This document shows, piece by piece, positions 61,692-64,000 of a DNA stretch of 64,000 nucleotides. Below the pieces are notes generated by a model. That model saw only the letters and a program-made list of their open reading frames with translations, was not told the origin of the DNA and searched no databases. The translations under genes were made by a program, and so were the position numbers. Origin of the DNA: Rhabdophis nuchalis (lineage: Eukaryota; Chordata; Lepidosauria; Squamata; Natricidae); the NCBI GenBank assembly GCA_039707465.1, contig CM077653.1, positions 4,256,184 through 4,320,183 of the forward strand, read 5' to 3'. Within the stretch, counting starts at the first letter, position 1, and every line of letters begins with the position of its first letter.

Positions 61692-61761
<70 letters not shown>

Positions 61762-61765
61762 TCTT
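61490..61765. repeat. Shared module, collapsed hairpin and (CA)n(TA)n tract
   Basis: (CA)n near 61491-61510, the module shared with 2025-2131 at about 61529-61660, a tiny inverted pair GTGTTAGTTTTTA / ATAAAACTAACACA (61661-61698), then (CA)n and (TA)n to 61761. Confidence 0.75.
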
Positions 61766-62418
61766 CTGAAAGAACAGATCGAGAAGGTCCACTTGATAAG
61801 GTTTCCATCAGATTCAGTCCTTTCTGCTCTTCTATCTTGACGTAGCTTGAGGCGTAATCACTAAAATTGGCTTGCAAAAGAAATCATCTTAGACATGGAT
61901 ATTCTAAGCATCCAGAATTCGTATTTGCTGACTCTGAAAGGACAAGTCATGCTGACCTCACTACTACGAGCCAACTCAGTCTCATATTCCTTTGTCTGCT
62001 CATTGATCGCCCTGACCCCCTGCCTTCTCTTGGAGTTTTTAAATATCATTTGTGGGTAACAAGCTGTGTCTAAATGCCATTTGTTGTCTCTTTGCAACAT
62101 CCTCGCTGTTGCTAGGGGCAGGTTGGGAGGTGTTCTGGCTCCTGCCATCTCTTTTTAACGCTGCCTTTGATTGAAAAGATCACACTTCCTACTATCCTTA
62201 TCCCCAACAAAGCCGGCCGGCCACAGGGATTTTATTATAAAGGCATTAGCTGCTACCTTATGAGAGATTTGTCGTTTTGAGTGACAAACAAATGAATTCG
62301 GTTGGAAAAATAATTTGGGGGCTATGATGTAAAGAGATCCTCCAGGCATCATCGTGACAGCTGAAGCAGCTTTCTTTTTCCTTGCAACATCAAAGTCCTG
62401 GTTCTTTTAGTCGCTTTT
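61766..62418. other. Candidate conserved non-coding block
   Basis: About 650 bp, repeat-free. 62210-62330 (CAGGGATTTTATTATAAAGG, GAGTGACAAACAAATGAATT) looks constrained. No coding frame. Confidence 0.3.
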
Positions 62419-62421
62419 TAA

Positions 62422-62925
62422 ACAGATTAACAGAGTTGGAAGGGACCTTGTAGATCATCTAGTCCAACCCCCCTCCCCCGCCCAAGCAAGAGACCCTACA
62501 ACATTTCTGACAGTCCAGTCTCTTCTTGATATCCTCCAGTGCTGAAGCTCCCACTTCTGTTCCAATGGTTGATTGCTCTCACTGTCAGAAAGTTCCTCCT
62601 TATTTCTAGGTGGAATCTCTCGATCGGTTTCCTTGTCTGGCCTTCAGGTTCTTTGGTAAATAGCTTGACCCCCTCCTCTCTGTGGCAGCCCCTCAAATAT
62701 TGGAAGACCGCTCTCATGTCTCCCCTGGTCCTTCTCTTCACTAGACTAGCCATGCCCAGTTCCTGCAACCGTTCATCGTATATTTGAGCCTCCAGTCCCC
62801 TCGTCATCCTGGTTGCTCTTCTCTGCACTCTTTAGAGTCTCAACATCTTCTTTGTAGTGTGGTGACCAAAACTGGATGCAGTACTCTAGGTGTGGCCTTA
62901 CTAAGGCTTTATAGAGTTGTATTCT
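62422..62925 (-). mobile_element. CR1 LINE 3' end, CTTGTAGATC subfamily
   Basis: AACAGATTAACAGAGTTGG, CTTGTAGATCATCTAGTCC; the minus strand reads RRATRMTRGLEAQIYDERLQ and [17 protein letters not shown]. Confidence 0.92.
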
Positions 62926-63360
62926 GTTGGTCAGCTCAGACCAGCTCCAACTCACAGGTCCCCTGGTTGCTCTTCTTTGGACTGGCTTCCAAAACCATCA
63001 TTCCTGTCTGTGCAAAAGTTTAATTGTCCACTTTGAGATGAAGTAGCCCACGAAGGTCAAATGGCCATGGGGGCAGGTGGTTCTAGGTTGCTGGGAGGAA
63101 AGAGATGCACCAGACTCACAACAGCTGAGAACACAAACAGTCCAGGAAGGAAGGCTAAGTAATAACCTAGCAACATCATCCTTTTGGGTAAATTGGATGG
63201 ACCGTTTTTACCTGGACCGAAATATTAGCTTTTGGCAAGCAAATGGCATTTTTGAGTAGGAACAAACCCTCTCAATTATGCAGCAGATTTTTTTTTTCCC
63301 CCAACTATATTTCTGGGCATCAATAGGAAGCAGGTCCCCATTGTCTTCCTTCTGAGGCAA
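62926..63360. other. Unassigned sequence
   Basis: No recognised repeat or coding pattern. Confidence 0.3.
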
Positions 63361-63365
63361 TTTGA

Positions 63366-63367
<2 letters not shown>

Positions 63368-63431
<64 letters not shown>

Positions 63432-63470
63432 TATGTGTGTGTGTGAATAAATATCTATATATATATATGT
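63368..63470. repeat. (GA)n (GT)n (AT)n microsatellite
   Basis: About 30 GA units followed by short GT and AT runs. Confidence 0.97.
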
Positions 63471-63780
63471 GTGTAGCACACAAAATAGTGATTAAGAGAA
63501 GGAAATGAATTCTATTATTTACAGAGAATGGAATTGCAAAGCTCCGGACTGTTTATCCATTTCTCTTTGCACCCCCCATCTCGTCTCTCTCACCTAATTT
63601 CATTCTCTCTTCGGGTTTTTATTTTTATTTCTTTTAAGAGAGGAGGACAGGGGGAAAAAACTCCAATCCATTTAAATGCTTTTCTCAGGTCCTGTCCTAT
63701 AGAAAAACAAAACCTCAATAAAGATAGACCAAAAGATTATTGAGTTTGCTTAAGGCAGGAAAGAAGCTAAAATGTTTGAA
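63471..63780. other. Unassigned sequence
   Basis: No recognised element or coding signal. Confidence 0.3.
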
Positions 63781-63784
63781 AGCC

Positions 63785-64000
63785 TTCTGTTTTGTTCTGT
63801 TCTGTTTTGTTCTGTTCTGTTCTTCTTTCTTTCTCTCCTTCTCCTTCTATTCTATTCTGTTCTATTCTATTCTATTCCATTCCATTCCTTATTTCTATTC
63901 TACTCTATTCCATATTTCTATTCTATTCCATTCCATTCCATTCCTTATTTCTATTCTATTCTATTCTATTCCATTCTATTCTATTCTATTCCATTCCATT
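63785..64000. repeat. (TTCTG)n / (TTCTA)n / (CCATT)n pentanucleotide tract
   Basis: Pentamers change from TTCTG to TATTC and CATTC along the tract, which continues past the window edge. No CR1 end is visible on this side. Confidence 0.95.

Overview
The window looks like nuclear DNA of a squamate reptile, most likely a snake. This rests on the repeat fauna: many CR1 LINE 3' ends running into (ATTCT)n or (ATTGT)n tracts, Bov-B (RTE) LINE 3' ends, BovB-dependent Sauria tRNA-SINEs, a MIR-like CORE-SINE, hAT-type non-autonomous elements, solo LTRs, and very abundant GATA/GACA, CT, GGAA and pentanucleotide microsatellites. There is no bacterial gene layout, rRNA, functional tRNA gene or CRISPR. Nearly all long open frames are simple or tandem repeats, or decayed transposon ends.

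Layout. 0-7 kb: CR1 ends, a pentanucleotide tract, a near-perfect 101-bp inverted repeat made of a tRNA-SINE, and two LTR-like elements. 7-15 kb: two solo LTRs (one split by a CR1), three Bov-B ends, a hAT element with a perfect 8-bp target duplication, and a Sauria SINE. 15-24 kb: GATA/GACA (Bkm-like) and CR1/SINE/L1 nests, and an AAAT/TACA microsatellite grown from a LINE tail. 24-40 kb: CR1 ends, a SINE-microsatellite array, inverted-repeat elements, the best-preserved solo LTR (31346-31907), and hAT-like elements carrying 61-bp and 42-bp tandem repeats. 40-51 kb: a ~62-bp minisatellite made from a CORE-SINE, Sauria SINEs, more solo LTRs (one splitting a palindromic element) and CT/CCTT tracts. 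50-64 kb: a hAT element with a 30-bp minisatellite, a nested DNA element, one short protein-coding-looking segment, polypurine tracts, CR1s and SINEs.

The only segment that reads like a host protein exon is on the minus strand at about 53674-53876. It carries two KKRRAP-type proline-rich motifs of the kind seen in cordon-bleu proteins (COBL/COBLL1), and it abuts a LINE-like 3' tail on the same strand. If real, the window is part of a large intron or flank of such a gene. Several AT-rich, repeat-free blocks with TAATTA-type motifs (for example 41000-41600, 49690-49830, 56690-57080) look like candidate conserved non-coding elements, but this cannot be tested from one sequence.

The most notable theme is that unrelated transposable elements (at least four hAT-like copies, a CORE-SINE and a SINE/GGAA unit) have each grown a minisatellite from their own internal sequence, while LINE tails have seeded microsatellites. 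Repeat names rest on recognised motifs and on comparison between copies inside the window, not on a database search.
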